Assembly: GCF_002240415.1 (NCBI RefSeq)
Contig: NZ_CP020028.1
Span: 3,807,501 to 3,871,500, forward strand
Direction: 5' to 3'
Source of the DNA: Paenibacillus kribbensis
Lineage (GTDB): Bacteria; Bacillota; Bacilli; Paenibacillales; Paenibacillaceae
Length of the DNA stretch: 64,000 bases
Shown one piece after another: positions 37,701 through 45,753 of this stretch; within the stretch, counting starts at the first letter, position 1; each line of letters starts with the position of its first letter. The notes below the pieces were generated by a model. The model worked only from the letters and a program-made list of their open reading frames with translations. It did not search any database and had not been told where the DNA came from. The position numbers were made by a program, and so were the translations under genes.

Positions 37701-38366
37701 ACAGATCAGAACGTCCTGGACATCCGCATCCGGCTCGGTCAGATAATGCACGTCATTTGTCGCCACCAGTGGAATATCCAATTCTTTTGCCAGCGCAATC
37801 AATAGAGGATTTACACGCTTTTGCTCCGACAGACCGTGATCCTGCAGCTCCAGATAAAAATCATCGCCAAAGATGCTCCGGTAACGTTCCGCCGCCCGTC
37901 TGGCCTCGGCTTCCCGGCCATGCAGCAAATGCTGCGGTACTTCACCGCCCAGGCATGCGCTCAGGCATATGATGCCTTCATGATGGGCAGCCAGCACTTC
38001 CATATCAATGCGCGGCTTGTAGTGATAGCCCTCCAAATGGCCGATGGAGCATAGCTTCATCAGATTTTGATAGCCTGTTTTATTTTTGGCGAGCAAAATT
38101 AAATGATATATGGGCTGATCCTTGCGGCTTCCGCGCTCTTTGCGCGAACCCGCTGTAATATAAGCCTCACACCCGATAATCGGCTTAATGCCGTTTTCCA
38201 CACACGCTCTATAAAAAGGAATAGCGCCGTACATGACCCCGTGGTCCGTAAGGGCAAGCGCCTTCATTCCGTAAGCTGAAGCCTGTTTGACCAACTCCGC
38301 GGTACGAGCCGCGCCGTCCAGCAGGCTATACTCGCTGTGAACATGCAAATGCACAAATGAACTCAT
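34707..38366 (-). CDS. dnaE: DNA polymerase III alpha subunit DnaE
   Basis: 1219 residues. N-terminal PHP domain (HLHVHSEYSLLDGAA, 6-20; ALTDHGVMYG), catalytic palm with PDIDIDFSD near 400, IVYQEQIMQIAS, FPRAHAAAYG, and an OB-fold before the C-terminus. It is the DnaE1-type primer-extending replicase of Gram-positives that works with PolC. A 76-residue linker (~1070-1145) made of Ala, Pro, Ser, Gly and Thr interrupts the C-terminal region; its DNA (~34930-35160) is much more GC-rich than the surroundings. The reading frame stays intact, so the linker is probably a tolerated flexible insert. Confidence 0.97.
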   Translation of the reverse strand: MSSFVHLHVHSEYSLLDGAARTAELVKQASAYGMKALALTDHGVMYGAIPFYRACVENGIKPIIGCEAYITAGSRKERGSRKDQPIYHLILLAKNKTGYQNLMKLCSIGHLEGYHYKPRIDMEVLAAHHEGIICLSACLGGEVPQHLLHGREAEARRAAERYRSIFGDDFYLELQDHGLSEQKRVNPLLIALAKELDIPLVATNDVHYLTEPDADVQDVLICIGTGKTVDDEERLRIPTRQLYLKSQEDMARLFPHVEEAIANTVRIAEQCELELEFGQSILPEYRPLPEGMTSSSYLRSLCMQGLEHRYGSDPRWEQPEEREKLDQRLNYELNTIENMGFSDYFLIVWDFIAFAHQHKIATGPGRGSSAGSLVAYVLNITNVDPMKYNLLFERFLNPERISMPDIDIDFSDERRDEVIDYVVQKYGNEHVAQIITFGTLAARAAVRDVGRVLNVPYGEVDKAAKLIPAQLGMNIRHALEMTPELKALYETKPKTRELLDMAIKVEGMPRHASTHAAGVVISRTPLTDAVPLQEGSEGVPLTQYSMENLERIGLLKMDFLGLRTLSIIERCMRWIAEEHGEAPDFSRIPDNDPHTYDLLGKGDTGGVFQLESAGIRRVLKDLKPSVFEDVISVLALYRPGPMGFIPNFIQAKHGQVEVAYPHPDLEPILKDTYGIIVYQEQIMQIASRMAGFSLGEADLLRRAVSKKKREVLDLERGHFVKGSVKQGYTEEEAERVYDMIVRFADYGFPRAHAAAYGVLAFQTAYLKAHYRVQFMASMLTAVMGSHRKVAEYVVECRRMNIAVLPPDVNESGVLFTPLPQGDIRFGLAAIKNVGTQAMESILAVRKERPFDSLLDFCRRVDLRVCNKRVIESLIQAGAFDSLTGHRAQLLAMLDETVDAAVKWRKERDDLQIDMFGFVEMPNWDIEYPDVPKFSAGQQLELERELLGLYLSGHPLDDFETLLENSQADRLMELGDVPDETVVVTAGMVVSLKTITTKQGKAMAFIELEDQIERCEVVLFPEVWKRSQQWIEKGALLALRAKMQQQDEHFKLLADETAPLAEDSLARLLQRRRTGTRPSAAAGASVPAAGSSGGGAQRTPSTAATPASSQPKPASPATGASPGSAAKAAQGGQAPAPRSPEREARQRVFVKITRQAEEDASLLVSLKALLQEHPGALPTVLFYESSQRLLALSDAYSIKPSPQLFDRMESMLGEGTVKVK

Positions 38367-38411
38367 GCGCTTCTCTTCCTTTCACCGCTGGTTTTTCTTC
38401 AAACTATTTTA

Positions 38412-38441
38412 TCATATCCGCGTTAGTAGCGCCCATACAAT
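38412..38441 (+). promoter_or_regulatory. Sigma-E promoter of ytrH-ytrI
   Basis: TCATATC (38412-38418), 15 bp, CATACAAT (38434-38441). It matches the mother-cell sigma-E consensus KMATATT-N14-15-CATACAMT at 14 of 15 positions and lies 63 bp before ytrH, a known sigma-E gene in B. subtilis. Confidence 0.8.
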
Positions 38442-38504
38442 AAAAGTACAGACCCCGGGCGGACAAGCGCGGGCCTGATGTATACACACAAGGAGGAAAA
38501 GAGC

Positions 38505-38834
38505 ATGAGCACTTTTATATCCAAAGCGATACTCGATTTCTTCATCGCCTTCGGCATCGTGCTCGGGGGAGCCATGCTCGGCGGAATGGGAGCGGTGATA
38601 GCTCTTCAGCCGCCTACCCAGACGATGCTGGAGGTTGCCGGAAGAATAAAAATATGGGCGCTTGCCGCTGCTGTAGGGGGGACGATGGACCCGATCCGGG
38701 TCATCGAGAGCAATATGATAGATGGCAATCTATCACCTGCCATTAAGCAAATCCTGTATTTGATTTTCGCCTTTTTGGGCGCTCATATGGGCACAGAGCT
38801 GGTCAAATGGGTGTGCGGAAACGGACGCCTGTGA
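38505..38834 (+). CDS. ytrH: Sporulation membrane protein YtrH
   Basis: 109 residues from the ATG at 38505, set by AAGGAGGAAAAGAGC; nine codons upstream are open. Two to three hydrophobic helices (FFIAFGIVLGGAMLGGMGAV near 10-30; a C-terminal one near 85-100), with the conserved MDPIRVIESNMIDGNLSP between them. In B. subtilis YtrH is made in the mother cell and is needed for efficient sporulation. Followed by ytrI after 12 bp. Confidence 0.92.
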   Translation: MSTFISKAILDFFIAFGIVLGGAMLGGMGAVIALQPPTQTMLEVAGRIKIWALAAAVGGTMDPIRVIESNMIDGNLSPAIKQILYLIFAFLGAHMGTELVKWVCGNGRL

Positions 38835-38846
38835 GGTGAAAAGATC

Positions 38847-39344
38847 ATGAGAGTACCTCCCTTCGAGCGTCTGCGCCCTTTTATGCAACTATCCTCGGTT
38901 TTTGTACTAGGTATGATTGCCGGGGGGATGGTCTACAATGCCATTTGGCATGTCAGCTTCAATGAGCTTTGGAAAAACAATCAGGATCTTCAATTCCAGC
39001 TCCAGCAAGCTCAGGAGGACAACAAAACACTGCGCAAATACAGCAATCGCCAGACCGTTGTCAAAGAAATCAAGCTGATCGCGGAGGAAACGTCGGCTGA
39101 AAAAATAGACTCCATTAACCTGAAAGAGCTCCTTCGCCGCGTCATTCGGGATTTGGAGGTGCTGCGCGGCAGGGATATGTTCGAGATTGACTCCGACAGC
39201 AAACTGGTACGCATGCTGCTGAATCAAAAAAAATACACCGTTCGCGACAAGGAATATACAATCCAGGTCAAAACGATGCTTGTGATGGAAGGTGTGCTGC
39301 AAATTTGGCTGGAGGCGAAGGAAAAGCTTCCCGAAAGTCACTAA
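38847..39344 (+). CDS. ytrI: Sporulation membrane protein YtrI
   Basis: 165 residues. One N-terminal membrane helix (~14-34), then a coiled-coil (NNQDLQFQLQQAQEDNKTLRK, ~43-63 of the chain) and a soluble C-terminal domain. GAGGTG precedes the ATG. Partner of ytrH in one sigma-E-driven unit; both are minus-neighbour-independent and convergent with ytoI. Confidence 0.9.
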   Translation: MRVPPFERLRPFMQLSSVFVLGMIAGGMVYNAIWHVSFNELWKNNQDLQFQLQQAQEDNKTLRKYSNRQTVVKEIKLIAEETSAEKIDSINLKELLRRVIRDLEVLRGRDMFEIDSDSKLVRMLLNQKKYTVRDKEYTIQVKTMLVMEGVLQIWLEAKEKLPESH

Positions 39345-39402
39345 GTTAATTTTTTCATGCTCATTTTTTTCATCCCCGCTCTCCGCTCCAATCCATTGGC
39401 GT

Positions 39403-40737
39403 TTATCCGTGTTCAATGGATTGAAGCGACATTACCGCCTTGCATACCAAATAGTTTTCCCGCAAAATGGAAATTTCCAGCTTGCAGGTGCGACGACTCA
39501 TTTCAAGCAGCAACGGACGCAGTACGACTGCATCCTCAATCTGTACCGGCCGGATAAAATAAGTCATCAAATTGTCGAGCACATAATCCTTGCCGCTCAT
39601 GTCTCTTGCCGCCCGGTAACCCGCTTGTGTCATGACGTTAACCAGTACGCCTTCCGAGATCGTACCCAAATGGGTCGCCATCTGCGGAATGATAAAGCCG
39701 CGAAAAAATAACGAGCCGTCCTCATTGCGCTCCTCGGCAAACCCGTTCCAAATCAATTGATCGAACGTCTCACCCAGTTGCGGCTGCTTCTGGGCATTAC
39801 GCAGCGCCTCCAGCACCTCACGCCGTGTGACTGACCCTAACAGTTTGCGATTACGATCTACAACCGGCAAGTAGTCTACACCTTCCCACGCCATCATCTG
39901 CGCGGCTGAGGCCAGCGAAGTCTGATAGGTGACCGTTACCGGATTGCGGATCAGGCATTTGTCCATCGTGTGCTCCGGCTGGAGTCCTTCCACATCCTTG
40001 CGGCTGACGATGCCTATTAAACGGTTCCATTCATCAACTACGGCAAAATGATACTGCCCGGTCGTCTTCGAAAGCTCTTCGAATTCGGTGAGCGTGCTGT
40101 TGATTCTTAATGTCAGTGCCTTCGGTTTACCTGCCGCTATATCTTCGATCAGCATAATTTTCTTTTTGATCAAGCGGTCAAATATCGCTCTATTAATCAT
40201 GGAAGCCACAGTAAAGGTATCGTGGCGCGAGGAAATAATCGGCAGACTGATCTGGTCGGCCAACTGCTTGACCTCCCGGCTCGTACCAAAGCCCCCTGTA
40301 ATCAGCACGCCTGCTCCCTGCTCCAATGCAAGAGAATGTGCATCCTCCCGGTTACCAACAATCAGCAAACTGCCTGCATCAATGTAACGGGCCATGGCCT
40401 CTTCACGCATCGCCCCAATGACATATTTGTGCAAAGGCTTCTCCAGCCCCTCGCTTCCGCCCAGCACATGTCCTTCCACAATATTCACGACATCTGCAAA
40501 GGTCAGCTGCTCGGACAAACCGCGTGGACGCTTTTCCACCCGTACCGTTCCGATTCGTTCCTTGGTAATGACAATTCCCAGGTTTTCTGCTTCCTTAACA
40601 GCGCGATAAGCAGTCCCTTCACTGACGCTCATCTCTTTAGCCAGCCTGCGTACAGAAATTTTGGAGCCTATTTTCAACTGCTCGATATGACGCAATAACT
40701 GCTCATGTTTCGTAACTGCTTCATCCAGCCCGTCCAA
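39403..40737 (-). CDS. ytoI: YtoI-like regulator: HTH, DRTGG, CBS pair and hotdog domains
   Basis: 444 residues from the TTG at 40737, chosen because GGGGGTG stands 8 bases upstream; another TTG at 40761 has no such site. Order: GntR-like winged HTH (VRRLAKEMSVSEGTAYRAVKE), DRTGG domain (~85-185), two CBS motifs (~190-310, each ending in GIVSRKDV or GSVTRREV), and a MaoC-like hotdog domain (~335-430). CBS pairs bind adenosyl ligands, so a nucleotide-responsive DNA-binding role is likely; the target is unknown. Position near dnaE-ytrHI matches B. subtilis. Confidence 0.9.
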   Translation of the reverse strand: MDGLDEAVTKHEQLLRHIEQLKIGSKISVRRLAKEMSVSEGTAYRAVKEAENLGIVITKERIGTVRVEKRPRGLSEQLTFADVVNIVEGHVLGGSEGLEKPLHKYVIGAMREEAMARYIDAGSLLIVGNREDAHSLALEQGAGVLITGGFGTSREVKQLADQISLPIISSRHDTFTVASMINRAIFDRLIKKKIMLIEDIAAGKPKALTLRINSTLTEFEELSKTTGQYHFAVVDEWNRLIGIVSRKDVEGLQPEHTMDKCLIRNPVTVTYQTSLASAAQMMAWEGVDYLPVVDRNRKLLGSVTRREVLEALRNAQKQPQLGETFDQLIWNGFAEERNEDGSLFFRGFIIPQMATHLGTISEGVLVNVMTQAGYRAARDMSGKDYVLDNLMTYFIRPVQIEDAVVLRPLLLEMSRRTCKLEISILRENYLVCKAVMSLQSIEHG

Positions 40738-40844
40738 CTCTGTTACACCCCCAACGTTCAATCTGTATCATTCTGTATCTATTATAGCACAAAATCCTTG
40801 TATTTAAGACCTTTGTTCATTTCGATATCGCTACTGGGAAATAA

Positions 40845-40880
40845 CAAAAAGCGATTCCCCTTTTTACAAGGGAACCGCTT
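40845..40880 (-). terminator. Terminator of ytpI
   Basis: Minus strand AAGCGGTTCCCTT and AAGGGGAATCGCTT arms followed by TTTGTTATT. Confidence 0.85.
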
Positions 40881-40938
40881 CTTAACCGTGCTTGATGTGT
40901 GACATCGGAGCAGGCTCAAAACAATCAATGCGAAAAGC

Positions 40939-41223
40939 TCACAGCATACTGCTTTTGTCCGTTTTATTATCCCATTTCATCTGCCACTGCTGCATTTTGG
41001 CCCGTCGTACACGCTCCAGCGTTTTGCGCTTTTCCTCATCCACACCCAGCAAAAAATGCAGGTTCGCGCCGATGACAAGCAACGCAAAAAGTACCCATAC
41101 GATACCAAAACCGTTGACCCAGTTCAAACCGCCTGCAAGCGAGATGCGCGGCAACGCCACAAACACCATAGCCAGCGCAATCAGAGTGTACAAACCGTGT
41201 TTCCATTTTTTTAGAGAACCCAA
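40939..41223 (-). CDS. ytpI: YtpI-like small membrane protein
   Basis: 94 residues, TTG start with GGAAGGGA upstream. Two membrane helices (~9-27 and ~40-60), then a charged C-terminal helix (EEKRKTLERVRRAKMQQWQ). Located beside ytoI as ytpI is in B. subtilis. Function unknown. Confidence 0.8.
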   Translation of the reverse strand: MGSLKKWKHGLYTLIALAMVFVALPRISLAGGLNWVNGFGIVWVLFALLVIGANLHFLLGVDEEKRKTLERVRRAKMQQWQMKWDNKTDKSSML

Positions 41224-41295
41224 TCGTATCCCTTCCTCTCCCTGTGACTCTATGTATCTAGTCTATGAGAGAACAGGAAGGAATATGAGACAAAC

Positions 41296-41640
41296 TTACA
41301 TAGACGAGCCGTACAAATGCTGAAGGCTGTCTGAAATAATTTTGTTGACGTCCTCAATGATCACGCTCAGGCGGCGTTCGGCATCAAACAGACGACGGAT
41401 GTTGAGGTTCAAACTAAGGACCTCGAACAGCTTTTCCATCTTTTCCATCTCTTCCTGTGCCGGCATATCGCCGCTCATCATCCGCTGCTGAACTTCCATT
41501 TGACGCTGACGGAAATCATCCAGCATTTGCTTGGCTTCCGGGTCGGTTTCAATCAGCTTCATCGCTGCCGTAATTTCCTCTACCTCTTTGCTTTCCTTCA
41601 ATGCTTTTGCTAAATCATGGGCTTTGTCATAGATATTCAT
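41296..41640 (-). CDS. YlbF/YmcA-family protein (YheA-like)
   Basis: 114 residues, all helical, with the family pattern DKAHDLAKALKESKEVEEI and LDDFRQRQMEVQQRM. YlbF and YmcA help RNA processing and development in B. subtilis, but several paralogues exist. YheA is the better match here because B. subtilis yheA lies next to yheC/yheD, and five YheC/YheD genes begin 160 bp away on the other strand. Confidence 0.85.
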   Translation of the reverse strand: MNIYDKAHDLAKALKESKEVEEITAAMKLIETDPEAKQMLDDFRQRQMEVQQRMMSGDMPAQEEMEKMEKLFEVLSLNLNIRRLFDAERRLSVIIEDVNKIISDSLQHLYGSSM

Positions 41641-41696
41641 GATTGTTCATTCCTCCAATACAAGTATAGTGTCAACATTTCACATTGTCCGTCAAT

Positions 41697-41725
41697 CACC
41701 AAGGAATATATGTCCTCATATGATG
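41697..41725 (+). promoter_or_regulatory. Sigma-K-like promoter of the ATP-grasp cluster
   Basis: CACC (41697-41700), 16 bp, CATATGATG (41717-41725); consensus for sigma-K is roughly mACm-N16-CATANNNTA. One -10 base differs. About 75 bases before the first ATP-grasp gene. Confidence 0.5.
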
Positions 41726-41802
41726 AATCAGTGCTATTACAGCCCATTTACGTTTCCCGTTACTTTCAAGACATCAAGTTGCTGCCCGGAAGGAGATCCA
41801 CG

Positions 41803-43173
41803 ATGTCCATCAAAAAAACAACGATTCAAATCATCGGATCGGGCATCTTGCAGGATGACGTACTCATGGTCGGCGAGTCCTTGCTTCGCAAATGGAAAAT
41901 ATCCGCAGGCCACCCCGTTCAGCTCGCCTTCGGTTCGTTCCGCCAAGAGGTTACCGTCATTTCGGTACCCCGCTATAGCGGCCTACGTGTAGGAAGCGTG
42001 CTGGCCCGTAAAATGGGTATTCATTCCAATTGCAAGCTGCGAGTAACCTACAGCCGAGGCCGCCGGACACTTCGAGTGGGCCCGCTTATTAGCGTGCTGG
42101 TCAGCCGGGACTATCCCGAACAGCCTGATAAGCCTTTCGGGTCGATCACCCTGTTCTGCCATGAACTGGTCGGGGAATGTCGTAGACAAGGAGCATATGT
42201 GTATTTTTTTACCCCGGAGCATATCGGAAGCCAGCCCGGTCGGGTTCAGGGATGGGTGTACGACGGAAGCTGGAAAAAGACTGTCATGCCCGCTGGCGAT
42301 GTCGTCAATAACCGGCTTACCTCCCGTAAACTCGAGAACAGAACTAGCGTACAGCATTTCATGAAAGAAGTAAAATCCCAGTACGGTACGACCATTTTTA
42401 ATGAAAAGTTCTTGGATAAGAATGAAGTGTTTGATGCGCTTAAATCTAATTCATCCCTGCGCAAGTATTTACCCGAGTCCCACTTGCTGCAAACCTTTGA
42501 CGTATTCAAAAAAATGTGCAACCAGTATCCCGCTGTTTTTCTTAAGCCGGTTCGTGGGAGCCTGGGCAAAGGCATCATGCGTATTAACAAGCAAACGGAC
42601 GGTACCTTTTCCGTGCTGTCCACGACAGCGGGAGCACCCCAAAAGAAAACGTATACCAATGTCGACAAGTTGTACAAAAGCTTGGCGGGAAAAATGAAAA
42701 CAACACGCTTTCAGCTCCAGCAGGGACTCACCCTGATTGATCACGGTAAGCGCCCGGTCGACTTTCGTGCGCTTGTGCAGAAGAATGCAACCGGGACCTG
42801 GACGGTGACATCCATTGTCGCCCGGATTGCCGGAGGGAGCCACTTTGTGTCCAATCTGGCGCGAGGCGGTACGCTGAGCACGGTCAAAGAAGCGCTGGCT
42901 AAAACGACACTGCCCGCGACCATCAAATCAAACGGCCTCCTCTCTCTCAAGACAGCAGCACTGAATATCGCAAGCGCAGTTGAGAAAGCCATTCCCGCCC
43001 ATTTCGCGGAACTTGGCATTGATCTGGCCATTGACAGCACGGGGCGCATCTGGCTGCTGGAAGTCAATTCTAAGCCGTCGAAAAATGACAACACACCATT
43101 AAATGATCAGAAAACCCGTCCATCCGTGAAAAAAATGATTGATTACTGCTGTTATTCAGCCGGTTTCAAATGA
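41803..43173 (+). CDS. YheC/YheD-family ATP-grasp protein, paralogue 1 (long form)
   Basis: 456 residues from the ATG at 41803 (GGAAGGAG upstream); the frame is open back to 41617, but without a ribosome site. An N-terminal ~100-residue beta-rich domain is followed by the YheC/D core. ATP-grasp signs: FLKPVRGSLGKGIMRI (glycine-rich loop), PVDFRALVQKN, and the metal-binding end DLAIDSTGRIWLLEVNSKP. All catalytic-type residues are present. B. subtilis YheC/YheD are endospore coat-associated; ATP-grasp enzymes typically join a carboxylate to an amine or thiol using ATP. First gene of a six-gene run. Confidence 0.88.
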   Translation: MSIKKTTIQIIGSGILQDDVLMVGESLLRKWKISAGHPVQLAFGSFRQEVTVISVPRYSGLRVGSVLARKMGIHSNCKLRVTYSRGRRTLRVGPLISVLVSRDYPEQPDKPFGSITLFCHELVGECRRQGAYVYFFTPEHIGSQPGRVQGWVYDGSWKKTVMPAGDVVNNRLTSRKLENRTSVQHFMKEVKSQYGTTIFNEKFLDKNEVFDALKSNSSLRKYLPESHLLQTFDVFKKMCNQYPAVFLKPVRGSLGKGIMRINKQTDGTFSVLSTTAGAPQKKTYTNVDKLYKSLAGKMKTTRFQLQQGLTLIDHGKRPVDFRALVQKNATGTWTVTSIVARIAGGSHFVSNLARGGTLSTVKEALAKTTLPATIKSNGLLSLKTAALNIASAVEKAIPAHFAELGIDLAIDSTGRIWLLEVNSKPSKNDNTPLNDQKTRPSVKKMIDYCCYSAGFK

Positions 43174-43215
43174 TCCCTCTCTTTCAGGGTCCGGCTGCCA
43201 AAGGAGCTGTTATCA

Positions 43216-44370
43216 GTGTCTCTTGTCGTGCCAGGCACGCTGGGCGTGCTCGTTAGCCGGAATCAGGCCGCCATCCCCCCCATTACCGAGGCCGATTTTT
43301 GCCGCAGGCTAAGTTTATTGGGCAGGCGTTCTGGTCTCAGCGTAATGGCGTTTACCGCCGAAGGAGTTTCACCTGAAAAGCATTCCATACGAGGTTATGC
43401 TTATCATGACGGAGTGTGGACATCCGGTCGCTTTCCCCTGCCGGATATTGTGTATAACCGCTGTCTCCATATCCATGAGAGCCAGAATGTCGGGCACACA
43501 CTGGAAAAAATGGCGGTGCAGAAATCGCGCAAGCTTCTCTACTGGTCGCGCAGCTTGCCTGGCAAATGGCAGGTGTACCGCACTCTGCACAAGGTAGATG
43601 AAGTGCGTTCCTTTGTGCCGCCTACGACTCCTTACCGGGACACGGCCCAGCTTATGGAGTGGCTGCGACGCCATTCGGGGCTGTTTATGAAGCCGCAGGC
43701 CGGAACGCACGGCAAGGGTACACTATATCTCCGCCTGGCGGAAGGAGACCGGGGACTGCTCATACAAGGCAGAGACTCTCAAAATCGCACGTTCCGGCGT
43801 TTGTTTTCCAATCTGGATGCAGGCTTGTCATGGATCAACGGAATGACAGACAAACGTGCCTACATCGTGCAGCCTTATTTGAAATTAACGAGTCAAAGCG
43901 GGCGTCCCTTTGATGTCCGCGCACTTATGCAAAAGGATGGCCACGGCTGTTGGCGCCTGACGGGCTTTGCCGTGAGAGAAGGCAGGAAAGGAACGCTGAC
44001 CTCCAATCTGCACGGCGGAGGCGAAGCGCATCCGGCAGAACCTTACCTTCGTGAACAATTTGGCGCGGACAGCACGCGTCTCATCATCGGACAGATGATG
44101 AAGCTGTCCCTGACCATTACCGGGGCGCTGGAGGAACGATATGGTCGCCTTGGCGAGCTGGGAATTGATTATGGTATTGATCGGGATGGGAACATCTGGC
44201 TATTGGAGGTGAATTCCCGGCCTGGTCGGGCTTCCTTTTTTCAGATCCGCCAGCCAAAGTGCGCTTTCCGGGCGATCAACCGCCCGCTCGAGTATGCCCG
44301 ATATTTAATAACCCAATCCAAAACGACGGGGCTACAGGGCATGGGCGCCTCCCTTGAACATACGGTATAG
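43216..44370 (+). CDS. YheC/YheD-family ATP-grasp protein, paralogue 2 (short form)
   Basis: 384 residues, GTG start with AAAGGAG 9 bases upstream. It lacks the N-terminal beta domain and starts at the core (GTLGVLVSRN). Motifs: FMKPQAGTHGKGTLYL, PFDVRALMQKDG and DYGIDRDGNIWLLEVNSRP. Likely catalytically competent. It follows paralogue 1 by 42 bp and precedes paralogue 3 by 12 bp. Confidence 0.88.
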   Translation: MSLVVPGTLGVLVSRNQAAIPPITEADFCRRLSLLGRRSGLSVMAFTAEGVSPEKHSIRGYAYHDGVWTSGRFPLPDIVYNRCLHIHESQNVGHTLEKMAVQKSRKLLYWSRSLPGKWQVYRTLHKVDEVRSFVPPTTPYRDTAQLMEWLRRHSGLFMKPQAGTHGKGTLYLRLAEGDRGLLIQGRDSQNRTFRRLFSNLDAGLSWINGMTDKRAYIVQPYLKLTSQSGRPFDVRALMQKDGHGCWRLTGFAVREGRKGTLTSNLHGGGEAHPAEPYLREQFGADSTRLIIGQMMKLSLTITGALEERYGRLGELGIDYGIDRDGNIWLLEVNSRPGRASFFQIRQPKCAFRAINRPLEYARYLITQSKTTGLQGMGASLEHTV

Positions 44371-44382
44371 GAGGATAAACAG

Positions 44383-45753
44383 ATGAGTTTAACGCATTGC
44401 AATGTGCATTTCTCACAGCAGCCCGACAAGGTGGCTTATATATCCACTGCCTTGTTGAAAAGCCTTAAATTATCCGGAGCCAAGTCCATTCGTCTGCGGC
44501 TTGGTAAGGATCAGATTCCCGCCACTGTGAAACCGATTCAGAAGGCGGGGCGTCATCTATACTTGACCTCCAGCTTGCGTAATGCAATCCGTGTTCCCAA
44601 AAGCGGGTCTATCTATTTGCGAAATCTGGACGGTGATGTACAGCTAGGACCGCTGATTGGAGTACTGTCTGACGGCACCTCCTCCTCCACCCGGCCTTTT
44701 GGATCACGCACAGGCTTTATTAAGCAGCTGCTGAAGGAAGGCAGCAATAAATCTTATATTTTTGCCTTCACTCCTCGGGATATCAACTGGCAAAATGATA
44801 CGATTAATGGCTATTTTCTATCATCCAGCGGGGATTTTACACGTAAAATCGTACCTCTGCCGGATGTGATTTATAATCGTTTACCGAGCCGTCGCGCTGA
44901 TTTCTCCCCGGCGATCAATCAACTACGCGAGCGGTTATCCCGCAAACGAATTCCCTTCTTTAACTGGAGCTTTTTCAATAAATCAGATATCTATCACCTG
45001 CTGGAAAGCAATCCGGAAGTCAACCGCTATGTCCCTGAATCGTATATGAATCCCAGCTCTGAACGAATCCGAGGCATGCTGGAGCGTCATCAATTTGCTT
45101 ATTACAAGCCAAGTGGAGGCAGTCTCGGCAAAGGGATTTACCGTCTTTCCCATGTTCCCAAACAAGGCTATTTTGTGAGGTATCGCAAAAAAAATAGCAA
45201 TGTATTATTGCGCTTCACATCTTTTAACTCTATGCTCCGTATGCTTCATTCCAATCAAGGCCAGACGTTAAAAGGCTACCTCATTCAGCAAGGAATTCAG
45301 CTGATCGAGATTGACAATTGCCCGATTGATTTCCGGTTTCATATGCACAAGAACGGCAATAACCAATGGGTCGTCGTCGGTATTGGAGCCAAAAAATCCG
45401 GACGTGGCAGTGTCACGACTCATATTAAAAACGGCGGCTCCCTGATGACTCCGGAGCAAGCGCTGGACCGGGTATTCGGCGATCGGGCGGGCGAGGTGCT
45501 GCAACGTGCCAAGAATGTAGCGATTACGCTCGCAGAAGCCATTGAGAACCATCATCAACATCTGCTGGGTGAAATCGGCTTCGATCTAGGCATTGATCAG
45601 GATGAAAAGGTATGGATGTTTGAAGCCAACTCCAAACCCGGTCGATCCATTTTCCAACATCCATCATTGCGTGCGGAGGGTAAAGCGTCCGTGGAGCATA
45701 TTTTGGACCACTGTCTTTACCTCAGTAAATTCCGCAGAAAAGAGGAACTATGA
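44383..45753 (+). CDS. YheC/YheD-family ATP-grasp protein, paralogue 3 (long form)
   Basis: 456 residues, exactly the length of paralogue 1, with the same extra N-terminal ~100-residue domain. GGAGGATAAACAG precedes the ATG. Motifs: YYKPSGGSLGKGIYRL, PIDFRFHMHKNG and DLGIDQDEKVWMFEANSKPG. The middle motif has His where the others have Gln. Its stop overlaps the next start as ATGA, so translation is coupled. Confidence 0.88.
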   Translation: MSLTHCNVHFSQQPDKVAYISTALLKSLKLSGAKSIRLRLGKDQIPATVKPIQKAGRHLYLTSSLRNAIRVPKSGSIYLRNLDGDVQLGPLIGVLSDGTSSSTRPFGSRTGFIKQLLKEGSNKSYIFAFTPRDINWQNDTINGYFLSSSGDFTRKIVPLPDVIYNRLPSRRADFSPAINQLRERLSRKRIPFFNWSFFNKSDIYHLLESNPEVNRYVPESYMNPSSERIRGMLERHQFAYYKPSGGSLGKGIYRLSHVPKQGYFVRYRKKNSNVLLRFTSFNSMLRMLHSNQGQTLKGYLIQQGIQLIEIDNCPIDFRFHMHKNGNNQWVVVGIGAKKSGRGSVTTHIKNGGSLMTPEQALDRVFGDRAGEVLQRAKNVAITLAEAIENHHQHLLGEIGFDLGIDQDEKVWMFEANSKPGRSIFQHPSLRAEGKASVEHILDHCLYLSKFRRKEEL

